Source: Cutibacterium modestum
Lineage (GTDB): Bacteria > Actinomycetota > Actinomycetes > Propionibacteriales > Propionibacteriaceae
DNA: 64,000 bases
Direction of reading: 5' to 3'
Assembly: GCF_008326345.1 (NCBI RefSeq)
Contig: NZ_BJEN01000001.1
Location: forward strand, 434,001 to 498,000
Shown here: one piece after another, positions 35,438-45,129 of the stretch
Layout: every line of letters begins with the position of its first letter
Position numbering within the stretch: the first letter of the stretch is position 1
Program-made: the position numbers and the translations under genes
Notes under the pieces: generated by a model
What the model was told of the DNA's origin: nothing
The model's database searches: none
The model's input: the letters and a program-made list of their open reading frames with translations, nothing else

Positions 35438-36154
35438 TCACGGACGCCATATCTGCGCCGGATCGCGAGCCCCGAAAATGTCAGTGCCGATACGCACTTG
35501 GGTGGAACCATGAGCAATGGCGATCTCTAGATCCCCTGACATTCCCATGGACAACTCGGACCAGCTGCTAATATCACCAGCTTCCTGACGCAGCTTCTCT
35601 TGAGTGGCAGCGACGAGGTCGAAGCAGTCTGCTACGGCCTGTTGATCAGGACTATTGAGAGCCACGGTCATAAGGCCGCGCACATCGAGAGAATCGAAGG
35701 CGGCCAGTTCTCGAGCGAATTCGACAGCTTCATCGGGAGCGATCCCAGATTTTTGAGGTTCAGCCGAGGAATTCACCTGGACTAATACTCGTAGCTGATG
35801 CCCCTCCTGCTGTAACCTCTTGTCGAGTTCATGGGCAACCTTGAGCGAGTCGAGGGCCTGGAATTCGGCGGCGAAGCGGGCCACGTATTTGGCTTTGTTG
35901 GTCTGCAAACCACCGATGATGGCCCATTCCAATCCGGGGTGATCAGCGTCCATGAGCTCAGACTTCGCGAGCGCGTCTTGCACCTTATTCTCACCGAAAA
36001 GCCGATAGCCAGCCTGATACGCCTCATCGACCATGCTGGGAGGCTTGGTTTTGGAGACTGGTAGCAACGACACCTCACCGGGATCTCGGTCACAAGCTTG
36101 GCAAGCATCATCGATGCGGGTACGCACAGCCGCTACGTTGTTAGCCACACTCAT
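35438..36154 (-). CDS. YggS/PLPBP family pyridoxal phosphate homeostasis protein
   Basis: Fold-type III PLP-binding protein that buffers free pyridoxal phosphate and amino acid pools. The PLP lysine is in LLPVSKTKPP near residue 35; GENKVQDALAK, WAIIGGLQTNKAKYVA, VQVNSSAEPQKSGI and LSMGMSGDLEIAIAHGSTQVRIG are signature blocks. 238 residues. In actinobacteria it usually neighbours cell-division genes, which is not the case here. PLP synthesis genes pdxST lie 12 kb away. Confidence 0.92.
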   Translation of the reverse strand: MSVANNVAAVRTRIDDACQACDRDPGEVSLLPVSKTKPPSMVDEAYQAGYRLFGENKVQDALAKSELMDADHPGLEWAIIGGLQTNKAKYVARFAAEFQALDSLKVAHELDKRLQQEGHQLRVLVQVNSSAEPQKSGIAPDEAVEFARELAAFDSLDVRGLMTVALNSPDQQAVADCFDLVAATQEKLRQEAGDISSWSELSMGMSGDLEIAIAHGSTQVRIGTDIFGARDPAQIWRP

Positions 36155-36206
36155 GGGAAACTCCTTATTGCCGCAACGTCGACGAATCTACTCTCGAGGA
36201 GACGGA

Positions 36207-37163
36207 TTAGGGCCAACGGGCACACAAACTGACGACCGAGGCCGCCGTCAGCACCATGAGAGCTAAAGCAACACCGACGTACTTATCAGTCACTTCCCCG
36301 AAAACCTTCTCGTACCCTACCGATTGAGCAATTGACTTATAGACGTCTGACAGCTGCCCCAAGGACTCTGCGGAGAACTTTTCGCCTCCAGACGCTTTCG
36401 CGACTGCCGCCAATTCATAGTGGTTAACGGGAACAGGTTGACGCTGACCCCCCTCGACGACATATCCGCCCGCGGTGCCGTAAGCGATGGTGTACACCGG
36501 GACATGCTGGCGTCCGGCTTCCTTGGCTGCTTCGAGAGAAGGACGCCCAACATTGGTTGCACCGTCGGAAAGGAGCACGATCGCCGCTGGCGGCTTCTGT
36601 CCAGGGTGCTTCGGATCGTCCGGAACCAGCTTGAGGGCGTTGAGAGAGGAATAAATCCCTTCGCCAATCGCGGTAGATGGCAGCACTTGGAGATTCGCGA
36701 TCGCGGTCGATACCACAGCACGGTCGGTCGTTGGGGGTACCACGACCTGAGAGGATGCCGCGAACTTCACCAAGGAGACATTGAACCGTGGCGGCAAATC
36801 CCCCAGAAAGTCTTTGGCAGCCGTCTTCGCAGCGGAAAGTCGGGAGGGATCAACGTCGGTCGCCACCATTGAGCGCGACACGTCGATGGCGACAACGACG
36901 GTCGCTCGGTCTCTTGGCACGTTGTGGTAGGCCTTTGGTTGGGCAAATGCCAGCACCATGGTAGCCATCGAGAGTACTGATAGTCCCATCGTCACATGCT
37001 GCCTCCACGGCCGCGAGTTAGGCAGCAATCGCTTTAACTCGTTACCGCCATGGTGTGGCTGGCGACGCCACAGCACTACTATCAAGTAGACGGCGAGGAA
37101 GATCACCGGCACCAGGAACCACCACAGTCGCCCGGGGCGCCCGAAAGCAATCAGGGTCATCAT
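36207..37163 (-). CDS. von Willebrand factor A domain membrane protein (BatB-like)
   Basis: Two hydrophobic segments at the N-terminus (LWWFLVPVIFLAVYLIVVLW and a second near residue 55) precede a VWA domain with an intact MIDAS motif (AIDVSRSM, later TTDRA and LLSDGATN), and a C-terminal membrane helix follows. Probably exposed to the outside or the inner membrane face, working with the MoxR ATPase encoded upstream. The start lies in a cluster of ATGs (37169, 37163, 37160) overlapping the stop of the previous gene. About 318 residues. Confidence 0.85.
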   Translation of the reverse strand: MMTLIAFGRPGRLWWFLVPVIFLAVYLIVVLWRRQPHHGGNELKRLLPNSRPWRQHVTMGLSVLSMATMVLAFAQPKAYHNVPRDRATVVVAIDVSRSMVATDVDPSRLSAAKTAAKDFLGDLPPRFNVSLVKFAASSQVVVPPTTDRAVVSTAIANLQVLPSTAIGEGIYSSLNALKLVPDDPKHPGQKPPAAIVLLSDGATNVGRPSLEAAKEAGRQHVPVYTIAYGTAGGYVVEGGQRQPVPVNHYELAAVAKASGGEKFSAESLGQLSDVYKSIAQSVGYEKVFGEVTDKYVGVALALMVLTAASVVSLCARWP

Positions 37164-38128
37164 GGCCATCTCACCACCACTGACAACGTGACCAACCCAG
37201 AGACGACGGCGAAGCAGAAGGCATAGAAAGCCCACGTCGCCGTCACCTCTTTTCTGACCGGTTCGTAACCCACCGAGGAGTGCACCTGCTTATAAACCTC
37301 CTGGAGCTTGTCCGCCGAGTCAGCGGTCCACGACTTGGCGTCAGTACGGTCGGCGACATCAGACAAGAGCTTGGTATCGGGTGCGACCCTCTCTCGCTGC
37401 CCGTCAAGATCGACATACCCGGTTTCGGTACCAAAGGCGATGGTGTACACCGGAACCTTGGCAGCAGCAGCGTGGGTGGCAGCCACTAGCGGGGAACCCC
37501 CTTGGGTATTACCCCCGTCACTGAGCATGACGATGGCGGCTGGAACCCGATCCTTAGACCCGCCGGGTGCCATCTTGACGGCCTGAAGGGATTTGTCAAT
37601 GGCCTCGCCCAGCGCAGTGCCATCTTGCAACTCGATGCCGTCAAGAGCGCGCAGCACGGTGGGTCGGTCGGTCGACGGTGGCATCCGAATCTCCGGATGC
37701 GCGGAAATGCTCACCACTGCGACATTGAAGCCGGTTGGAAGACTATTGACGAAGTCTTTGGCCTTAGCCTTAGCCGCAGCGAGACGATTGGGTGAAGCGT
37801 CGTCAGCTTTCATCGACAAGGATGAGTCGAGGGCAACAACGATGGTGGCGCGATCGCGCGGCACCTGCTCGATGCCCATCGGCCGAGCCCATGCAACAGT
37901 GGTGGTTGCCAGGCACAGCAGAGCGGCGGCGACCGCGATATGCCTCTTCCACTGCGGCTGCTTGCTCATGACCGCGCCCAGGATGGCGGTATTGGTAAAC
38001 CTCATCGCCGTGGAACGGCTGCGATGCAGGGCCCAGATGTAGAAGACCAGCAGCACCGGGACGAGCAGCAGGAGCCACAGCACCCACGGTGATTTGACCT
38101 CGGGTAGGCCGAGGAAGAGCGGCGTCAC
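37160..38128 (-). CDS. von Willebrand factor A domain membrane protein (BatA-like)
   Basis: 322 residues with the same plan as its neighbour: SPWVLWLLLLVPVLLVFYIW and a second N-terminal helix (IAVAAALLCLATTTVAWA), a VWA domain with MIDAS residues ALDSSLSM and MLSDGGNTQGG, and a C-terminal FYAFCFAVVSGLVTLSVVV helix. The two proteins are clear paralogues with shared RPMG/QPKAY-V-PRDRATIVVALD patterning, so a tandem duplication made the pair. It overlaps both neighbouring genes by 4 bases. Confidence 0.87.
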   Translation of the reverse strand: MTPLFLGLPEVKSPWVLWLLLLVPVLLVFYIWALHRSRSTAMRFTNTAILGAVMSKQPQWKRHIAVAAALLCLATTTVAWARPMGIEQVPRDRATIVVALDSSLSMKADDASPNRLAAAKAKAKDFVNSLPTGFNVAVVSISAHPEIRMPPSTDRPTVLRALDGIELQDGTALGEAIDKSLQAVKMAPGGSKDRVPAAIVMLSDGGNTQGGSPLVAATHAAAAKVPVYTIAFGTETGYVDLDGQRERVAPDTKLLSDVADRTDAKSWTADSADKLQEVYKQVHSSVGYEPVRKEVTATWAFYAFCFAVVSGLVTLSVVVRWP

Positions 38129-39168
38129 TTCGTCACCCCCTGAGGCGGCTGATGCAAGATTGCAGCAGTACGCCGGTATCCGAGGACAAATCGCGCAATA
38201 TCGGTAACCCAGTCGGAGTCAGTACGCAGCTGAATGTGTCCGGCCCCCGCACGCCGGATGGCCGCAGAGATGCGCTCACGCTGAGCCCGGGAAGCAGCGT
38301 TCATCCGCTCTCGAGTGGCCTTGTCGGCGGTGTTGACGTAATGGGCGAAGGACGTTTCTGGGTCTCGGACCATGACGTCACCCACGTCGGGAAAGTCCAG
38401 CTCAGCAGCGTCAACGACTTCGATGCACAGCACCTGGTTTCGCACCGACAGCCGGCGCAAGGACCGTTCCCACTCTGGGCGATCGTTGGGATCCAGAGCG
38501 TCGTCACCGGGAGACAGGAAGTCAGAAACAACGACTTTCATACCGCGACGCCTCGCCGAAGCAGCGAGATTTTCGATGCCTTTGGCCAGAGTCATCTGTC
38601 CAGGAGCGTTGTCGGCGACAATTGGCTCAGTGAGCATTGAACGCAGCAATCCATAGAGAGCTGTTCGCCCGGAACGGGCAGGCAGGCGGCGCACTGAGTC
38701 AGGGCGCATAATGAGCCCGCCAAAGCGGTCCCCCATGCGCTGGGAGAGGAAACCGATGGTCGCAATAGCAGCAATACCCAAATCACGTTTCGTCATGGAC
38801 ACCGTGCCCCAGTTCATGGAACCGGTGACATCGAGAAGTGCCCACACCTCGAGCTCACGGTCAGCAATGGTCTCGCGCACATGTGGAACGGTAGTGCGGG
38901 CTGTGACCGCCCAATCCATCATGCGCACATCGTCTTGACCGGGTTCGTAAGGTCGGGCGTCGTTGACGTCGGCCCCAGCCCCAGGCAACAGACCCAGGTG
39001 GTCACCATGGAGGAATCCCTCCAATCGACGCACAATCGTGAGTTCCAGGCGCCGCAGTGCTGCCTCCGGCGCAAGCTGATTGAGCGGCAGAGTCGCCCCA
39101 GTGGGTGAGCTCACCAGCGTCTGCGCCACTGATGGTGGCTGCGGATCGCGGAAGATCGGTCGCGTCAT
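38125..39168 (-). CDS. DUF58 domain protein
   Basis: 347 residues. The DUF58 signature is clear: DVNDARPYEPGQDDVRMMDW followed by WALLDVTGSMNWG, which resembles a VWA/MIDAS strand (DVTGSM). Later LRRLSVRNQVLCIEV fits the family. DUF58 proteins are standard partners of MoxR ATPases and VWA proteins. The predicted role is in envelope assembly or metal or cofactor insertion into an unknown target; no direct function is known. Confidence 0.88.
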   Translation of the reverse strand: MTRPIFRDPQPPSVAQTLVSSPTGATLPLNQLAPEAALRRLELTIVRRLEGFLHGDHLGLLPGAGADVNDARPYEPGQDDVRMMDWAVTARTTVPHVRETIADRELEVWALLDVTGSMNWGTVSMTKRDLGIAAIATIGFLSQRMGDRFGGLIMRPDSVRRLPARSGRTALYGLLRSMLTEPIVADNAPGQMTLAKGIENLAASARRRGMKVVVSDFLSPGDDALDPNDRPEWERSLRRLSVRNQVLCIEVVDAAELDFPDVGDVMVRDPETSFAHYVNTADKATRERMNAASRAQRERISAAIRRAGAGHIQLRTDSDWVTDIARFVLGYRRTAAILHQPPQGVTK

Positions 39169-39178
39169 AGCGGACGCC

Positions 39179-40297
39179 TCAGGACCGGGAAGGCGGGGCC
39201 GTCGGAGCAGGGTACTGGCCTAGATTGTCGCAGCCGTTGTGTTGAGCGGTCTGGTGCTGCTCCTCGTTCCACACCGGGGTGGGCGGTGGAACCATGGCGA
39301 CAACCCTCTCAATGACGTCGGAAGCGAACACATTGTCAGCGATAGCGTCAAAGCTGAGCACTAGGCGGTGAGCCATGACATCGACGGCAACGGCCTGAAC
39401 GTCGGTCGGAAGGACGTAGTCGCGACCATGGACCAGAGCCAAGGCTCGAGCCGCAGCAATCAGGCCAAGGGTGGCTCGAGGAGAGCAACCAATCTGGATG
39501 ACGTTGGCGAGGTCAGGCATTCCAAAGTCGCCAGGATTACGGGTGGCCAGCACCAAGCGTACGACATATTCAGCGACGAGGTTGTGTACGAAAACGTCGG
39601 AGGCCATATTTTGCAGGGCCACAACAGCCTCAGGCGTCAATACTTGTTGAGGCTGGGGAGCCTTGACGCTCATCCGGCGCAGGATCTCGAACTCCTCGTT
39701 TCCACGCGGGTACGGAACGTCTATCTTGAGCAAAAAGCGGTCGCGCTGAGCTTCGGGGAGCGGGTAGACACCCTCGGATTCCACCGGATTCTGGGTAGCG
39801 ATGACACTGAACGGGTGAGGTGCGGGGAAGGTCTGCCCGGCAATCGACACCTGTTTTTCAGCCATGAGCTCAAGCATCGCCGACTGCACCTTTGCGGGAG
39901 CTCGGTTGATCTCGTCAGCGAGCACGAAGTTCACGAAGACTGGCCCGAGCTCAATGTCGAAGGTTTCCTTTGATGCCGAGTAGATGCGGGTACCGACAAT
40001 GTCAGAAGGCACGAGGTCAGGAGTGAACTGGACTCGTGCAAAACCGCCGCCCAAAACGGTCGCAAAGGAGCGTACGGCAAGGGTCTTAGCGACACCTGGA
40101 ACACCTTCAAGGAGGATGTGGCCCTTGGCAAGCACCCCAACCATGAGCTGCTCGACCATGCGCTCCTGGCCAACGATAACCCGCTGTACTTGCCCAATGG
40201 CCTGACCAATGAGACGAGCTGCCTCGTCGTTCGACATCGGGGCGTCCTGGTTACCCTTGCCGATGTCCTGACCATCCGAGTAGTGCTGGGTGCTCAC
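39179..40297 (-). CDS. MoxR family AAA+ ATPase
   Basis: 372-residue AAA+ chaperone-like ATPase. Walker A GVPGVAKT and Walker B NFVLADEINRAPAKVQSAML are intact, with sensor 1 in IATQNPVESEG and the Arg-finger region in LPEAQRDRFLLKIDVPYP. The GTG at 40297 (MSTQHYSD) follows AGGAGA. First gene of the moxR-DUF58-VWA-VWA operon, whose products are thought to act together in folding or activating other proteins. Confidence 0.93.
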   Translation of the reverse strand: MSTQHYSDGQDIGKGNQDAPMSNDEAARLIGQAIGQVQRVIVGQERMVEQLMVGVLAKGHILLEGVPGVAKTLAVRSFATVLGGGFARVQFTPDLVPSDIVGTRIYSASKETFDIELGPVFVNFVLADEINRAPAKVQSAMLELMAEKQVSIAGQTFPAPHPFSVIATQNPVESEGVYPLPEAQRDRFLLKIDVPYPRGNEEFEILRRMSVKAPQPQQVLTPEAVVALQNMASDVFVHNLVAEYVVRLVLATRNPGDFGMPDLANVIQIGCSPRATLGLIAAARALALVHGRDYVLPTDVQAVAVDVMAHRLVLSFDAIADNVFASDVIERVVAMVPPPTPVWNEEQHQTAQHNGCDNLGQYPAPTAPPSRS

Positions 40298-40447
40298 TAA
40301 CGTCTCCTGCCTGGCTTGCGCACGACCCGCGACGGGCCCGCTCTCACGATACCGTGACAGTGCCACAGCCCAAGAACAGCGCGAACCAACCCAGGCGAAC
40401 ACCTGCCGTTCGGAGGTCGTGGTCCAAATGTGGTGAGATGGTATACG

Positions 40448-41368
40448 ATGTTGAGTAATCCGTGGCCTCCTGAGGCACTACCCCTGCAACCGTCTGACCC
40501 ACCGCGGGTTGACGAATTCTGGCTCGACGCCCGCCTCTTAACGATGCCGTCAGGCACGGTATTTGCTGCCCACGACGACGAGGGCCAAGCCCTCCTGGTC
40601 ATTGTGTTGTCTCACGGCGCAGCCAGTGATCCCGCATCGTGGGACCGGCTTGCAGGAGAGGTTAACCATCTCCATTCTGAGACTGTCATTGCCCGCAGTG
40701 GCGCCGGACAGAACACAGGCCGGCTCGGCGGGTTGTACCGCCCGGTCACTGGCCCCGAAGATAGTGGCCCGTCTTTAACCCCCTGGGTCGCCCTGATCAA
40801 CGATGGCTCACGTGCTGCCCTGGCAGAGGCGCGACGAATCCTCAGCGCCGTCGACATGTCGACTCTGTTGGGCCCCCCGGTAAGTGGTCCGAGTTACCGT
40901 TTGCACTGGATTGACAACACTGCCGCTGGCCGGGTCCGTACCTGGCCCTTACCATGGCCAGGTCGGCGCGACAAAGCTGGTTGGTCGACCACCGTGGTTG
41001 CATGGTTACTCACCCTTTTCATCGCCTTGACGGGTCTGCTCATCGCGGTATTGCTATTCCAAAATGTGCCCCCCTCTCCCCCACCTCCCCCGGTTCCGAC
41101 GTCTGGATCGTCAAGTAGCTCGTCAAGTCCCACACCTGGTCAGAGTTCGGGGCAAAGTACGTCGCCGTCTAGTGGCAGCCAGTCGCCGAGTCCCTCGAGG
41201 GGTAAGTCCCCCTCATCGGCTAGTAAATCCCCCTCAACAGGGCGTAGCGAGTCTCCCACACCGTCGAATAATCCGTCGATGTTGCCGTCGCGCACTCCGT
41301 CAATGCAGTCGCCGGGCGTAGGCTCCGGCACCTCGTCGGCATCTCCGACTGGACGAGGAAGACTGTGA
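40448..41368 (+). CDS. uncharacterised single-pass membrane protein with a Ser/Pro-rich tail
   Basis: About 306 residues. A globular N-terminal part of ~180 residues is followed by one strong membrane helix (VVAWLLTLFIALTGLLIAVLLF), then PPSPPPPPVP and ~100 residues almost wholly Ser, Pro, Gly and Thr. The tail is probably outside the cell and stiff or glycosylated. No family recognised. It is divergent from the moxR operon and may be its client, which is inference. The start could also be the GTG at 40430. Its stop overlaps the following HAD pseudogene ATG. Confidence 0.7.
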   Translation: MLSNPWPPEALPLQPSDPPRVDEFWLDARLLTMPSGTVFAAHDDEGQALLVIVLSHGAASDPASWDRLAGEVNHLHSETVIARSGAGQNTGRLGGLYRPVTGPEDSGPSLTPWVALINDGSRAALAEARRILSAVDMSTLLGPPVSGPSYRLHWIDNTAAGRVRTWPLPWPGRRDKAGWSTTVVAWLLTLFIALTGLLIAVLLFQNVPPSPPPPPVPTSGSSSSSSSPTPGQSSGQSTSPSSGSQSPSPSRGKSPSSASKSPSTGRSESPTPSNNPSMLPSRTPSMQSPGVGSGTSSASPTGRGRL

Positions 41369-42164
41369 TGATTGCACTCATGCCACTGATTTGGACGGCA
41401 CTTTTCTGGGAGCCGACAAGATGCCCAGTGCCGAAAACACCGAGGCCATACTTGCTGCTGCAGATGCCGGCGTACACGTCGTCTTCGCTACCGGACGTCC
41501 TTACCGCTGGCTGACGGTTCTCGACCCATTCCGACCACCGATCCACCCAACACTGTTAGCTTCCAACGGAGCGGTGAGCGTCGAGCCGCTACCGGAAAGG
41601 TTCTGCACGACGTATACATGGCCCCGCAGAAGGTCGCCGGCATCGTCTCTGACATCCGCCAAGCACTCCTGCACACACTGTTCTGTACCGAGGAGGCCAC
41701 CCAATAGTTCTCCGAAGAAGGGTTCGACACTGGCAGATCGGCGGCCCGCCGGACGGTGAGGGCCAAATCTAGAGTTTCCTGGGAGAGGATCACCGCATCG
41801 TCAAGCTACTAGTGCGAACCTTTGGCTTTCCCAGCGACGAGTTGTTCCAGGTCGTCAAACCCATCGTCGGAGACCGTGGCACAGTAACTCTTTCCGCAAC
41901 GAAAACGGATGGTCTGATAGAGGTCGCCGGACGGGGATCTCCAACGGTTCAGCGTTGAGGCAGGTCTGCGACGATCTGGGCATCGATCCGGCCGACGCGG
42001 CTGCCTTCGGCGACATGCCAAATGACCCCACAATGCTGGAAACAGTCGGACACCCCTACATTGTGTCAAGGGCTCACCCGGTACTGCGCGACCGTGGATT
42101 CGCCATAATCGGCAACCACGACGAGTCGGCGGTGGGACGGAAAGTACGGGCTTTACTGAGTTGA
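41368..42164 (+). pseudogene. Cof-type HAD phosphatase (HAD-IIB), decayed
   Basis: Sugar-phosphate or flavin phosphatase relic. The ATG at 41368 reads MIAL, then a missing base near 41380 breaks the frame just before ATDLDGTFLGADKMP, the HAD motif I. A second frame carries the middle part and ends in a TAG (about 41705, EEATQ then stop). Motifs resume in a third frame: VCDDLGIDPADAAAFGDMPNDPTMLETVG, containing motif IV, and finish at 42164. At least three lesions. It overlaps the preceding gene as TGATG, so it was once coupled to it. Confidence 0.85.
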
Positions 42165-42333
42165 GTCGCGTCACGTGTCAACTCCAGACCTGCCCCCGCA
42201 GTCTTCCCTGGTCGTCACTGTCCACACCGACGAGGCTAGCGGTCGCCCGAAACATCGGATTAGCGCTGACTGCCACGTCGGCAACCAGCGCTAACACACG
42301 GGAATCATCGCATCGATCAAGCAATAACAAAGA

Positions 42334-43368
42334 TCACTGGATGTACCCCGGCACGTAGACGCAGCGGATCTTCTTAGCTTTGTTTGGAAGCAGTGTGTTG
42401 AATACGACCTGGAAGGCAACCGGATCGTAGGTGAACCCGAAGTGGTCCGTATGGTCTTTGGCACACACAGACTGCATGGTGATGTTCGTTACCCCAGGCT
42501 GACGGATGAATGCGTTGGTGTATGGCGTCACGACATCGTCATACTTGGTACTGATGACCGTGTAACGCACGCCTGGTGCAGTCATCCCGCCATCATTGAG
42601 CTCACCGAGGAAGGTAGATCCTGCGAGCTGTTGTGGCAACGACTCGAAATTGTGCCTATCTGCGTAGCTCTGTAGGGCTCGCGCGCTCAAACTGCCGGGT
42701 CGGTCGAAGCCAGCCAACGTGACTAGACCGTAGACACTTGTGCCCTTGTTCGACGGGACGAGGCCAATGAGGTGGTTGACGACCCGGTTTCCTCCAAACC
42801 ACTTGATATAAGCACGAGGAAGAGGACCTCCACCCTGGGAATGACCAACGAGGTCAACCTTCTCAGCACCTGTCGCTGCTCGCACTTTATCGACATAATG
42901 AGCCAGAAATGCAGCACTAGAACGAATATCACCGACGGTAGCTGCCCATTCTCGGTCAGGGTTGGTTTGAATGTTGTAATTGAAAGTAAATACACACAGA
43001 CCAGCCGATTTAAGCTCAGGTGCGTAATACGACCATGTTGCGAATGCATCCTCGCGGGTGCCAGGGATGAGAACAACGGGGCGAGTACCCGGGGCAGGCT
43101 TACACGTAAAGTCGTTAGCACCCTTGGGATTTGCACCCGCATGCCAACGCGAGTACTGCGAGGCCACGGGCCAGGTGCGGAACTGTGGTCCTGTGCCATT
43201 CGACGGTACGCCATCTGGACTATGCGGAGCGGCAACGCCGCCGGGGTGATCAGGAGTGATTCCCGAGTCCGTAGCCCACGAAGTACCGACCGCCATGGTC
43301 ATCGATAGCACAATCGCGGCGGCGGTGAAGACAGCGAGGACTGTTCTGCGTAGCTCGATAGATCTCAT
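42334..43368 (-). CDS. secreted triacylglycerol lipase
   Basis: Alpha/beta hydrolase resembling the extracellular lipases (GehA/GehB type) of cutaneous propionibacteria, which free fatty acids from sebum. A Sec signal peptide (basic start, LAVFTAAAIVLSMTMAVG, cut near ATDS) precedes the domain. The nucleophile elbow is VDLVGHSQGGG, with oxyanion-side PVVLIPGTREDAF and a late His in KDHTDHFGF. The ATG at 43368 has AAGGA about 9 nt upstream; one at 43377 sits directly on it and is less likely. About 344 residues. Confidence 0.87.
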   Translation of the reverse strand: MRSIELRRTVLAVFTAAAIVLSMTMAVGTSWATDSGITPDHPGGVAAPHSPDGVPSNGTGPQFRTWPVASQYSRWHAGANPKGANDFTCKPAPGTRPVVLIPGTREDAFATWSYYAPELKSAGLCVFTFNYNIQTNPDREWAATVGDIRSSAAFLAHYVDKVRAATGAEKVDLVGHSQGGGPLPRAYIKWFGGNRVVNHLIGLVPSNKGTSVYGLVTLAGFDRPGSLSARALQSYADRHNFESLPQQLAGSTFLGELNDGGMTAPGVRYTVISTKYDDVVTPYTNAFIRQPGVTNITMQSVCAKDHTDHFGFTYDPVAFQVVFNTLLPNKAKKIRCVYVPGYIQ

Positions 43369-43480
43369 AAATCGCATTCCTTAGTCGATCAATTGCCTGG
43401 CTCCTATGCCAGGACGGTGATCACACTACCCGGGGCAGGGTGTGCCTTAGCCCACCATCCCCACAAAGAACAACCGTGCA

Positions 43481-43551
43481 CAGTTGCCGATATCCCGATG
43501 CACATATCGTCACCGATTAGCCCAGCCAAGACGCCTCAATCAGTTGCCGAT
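43481..43551. repeat. direct repeat upstream of the lipase gene
   Basis: CAGTTGCCGAT occurs at 43481-43491 and 43541-43551, exactly 60 bp apart, in the 345-bp gene-free region between the lipase gene and the tRNA. The copies start about 115-175 bp before the lipase ATG, and a spacing close to whole helical turns would suit paired protein binding. I see no other structure in this gap. Confidence 0.4.
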
Positions 43552-43722
43552 TGACACCGGGGTAATCACCTTCGTCCATTAAAAAGCTACGCAGTCCCTT
43601 ACGGCGTATTCGCCTGGGCCTAGACGGGCGACTTCATGCCTCGAAGTGAAGTTACAGATCCCATAACGGGGATGGCGAACGTTAACATCGTTACGTCCGC
43701 AAAGACCTCAAACCGTACAAGG

Positions 43723-43796
43723 TAGGGCGTGCGGGGCTCGAACCCGCGACCCAGGGATTATGAGTCCCCTGCTCTGACCGGCTGAGCTAACGCCCC
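43723..43796 (-). tRNA. tRNA-Met (CAU anticodon)
   Basis: A 74-nt cloverleaf on the minus strand: acceptor GGGGCGT pairs with ACGCCCT (one G-U), D arm TAGCTCAGCCGGTCAGAGCA, anticodon loop CTCATAA, and T arm GCGGGTTCGAGCCCCGC. CCA is not encoded (ACCT follows). CAU could be elongator Met or the Ile2 type whose C is modified by TilS; sequence alone does not settle it and it is not the initiator type. Confidence 0.85.
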
Positions 43797-43949
43797 GAGA
43801 CGAGTAGCTACCTTACCGGGTAAAATGTCCGCGAGCACCTTGCGTTGCTGACCCTGGCGTCTGATCACCGAACAGCCCCGTTGATTGACAACTCCGCGGT
43901 AGCATTTTGGGTGATGTCGTGGTGGCTGGAAGCTTTGAGCATGGCCATC

Positions 43950-45129
43950 CTCGTCATCGTGATGATCTTTCCTTGAAGATGCACTGGACGATGACGTCAG
44001 CATGCAGCAAGACATAACTGGAGAGGGCCCCGAACGTCACCAGAGTCGGCATAGTCTCAACGTGGGAATCAAAGTCGCGGTGACGGACGCTACGACGACG
44101 ATGGCCACTCACGGGACGCCTTTGGAGTTGGTATGCGAAAGCACGGGAGACATGACCTTGTCACGAGCCATTACGAAGATCAACCGGACCGTTGAGGAAT
44201 GGGCGACCACAAGGCAGGCAAAGATAGCAACAAAGGCGCTGACGACGGTGAACACCGGAATAAACCATGCCGGGCAGACCACGTCGACGGCGTGATAAAA
44301 AGCCCGATTAGTCGCCCCACCGGGCGCGAAAGGAGTGGCATCGGAAACCAATCCAGCAGCCATCACCTGAACCCCAAACAAGGCAGCGAGCAGGCCCACA
44401 GGGTGAGGGTGGCTATGCCGACGGCGCGACCTCCACCACGGGCTTCCTCATTGAGGGTAGCGACGGCGTCGAACCCAAGTAGCTCAGCGCCGCAACGGAG
44501 ACGGCGGAGGCCACCGAGGTCCACGACGTTCCCGGCTGTCACAGCGCGTGCCAACTCCAGACAACGTCTCCGCTAGCCAACCCCCGACAGACGCACACCA
44601 AAAAGAAGGCGATTGTCGCGAGTTGGATGGCCAACAACACAATGCCCACCCGCGTTGTGACAGTTACACCCTGCAGGTTGAGGGCCATGGAGGCCAGCAC
44701 AAAGACGAGGGCAAAAATCTTGATGGGAACATTGGGCCAGATATGGGCCAGGGCGACCGCCGATAGCACCGTGAGCAAGGCGGGCATGAGGATGTAGTCG
44801 AGCAAGATGAGCCATCCCGCGATGAACCCTGGAGTGCACCCCAGGAAGAAACGGGTATACCCATACACCGATCCTGCTACCGGGAACCGCAAGGCCATCT
44901 CCCGGTAGCTGATGGCCGATAGCCCCATCACAACTGCCGCTACGAGGTATACCAGTACTGGCACGCCTCCGGAACGGTTAACCACCGGTCCAAAGACAGC
45001 CACCGGAGCCATCGAGACGAAGAAGAGCAAGCCGTAGACCAATAACGAACCAAAGGGCAATTGACGGTTGAGACTGGGCTGGTAACCCAAGTCCTCCAAT
45101 TCAGCGTCAGGAGCGAAAGTTGCGTTCAC
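43950..45129 (-). pseudogene. APC family amino acid permease, decayed
   Basis: The GTG at 45129 gives about 196 good residues: LEDLGYQPSLNRQLPFGSLL, AISYREMALRFPVAGSVYGY and several membrane helices, ending at a stop near 44539. Frames then shift: GFDAVATLNEEARGGGRAVG and MGLLAALFGVQVMAAGLVSD to VMARDKVMSPVLSHTNSKGVP follow, and the tail reads SSYVLLHADVIVQC near 44000. Two or more frameshifts. GGAGGG before the GTG lies in the end of bioD, and the stop/start share a base, so it was the third gene of the bio operon. Confidence 0.85.
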
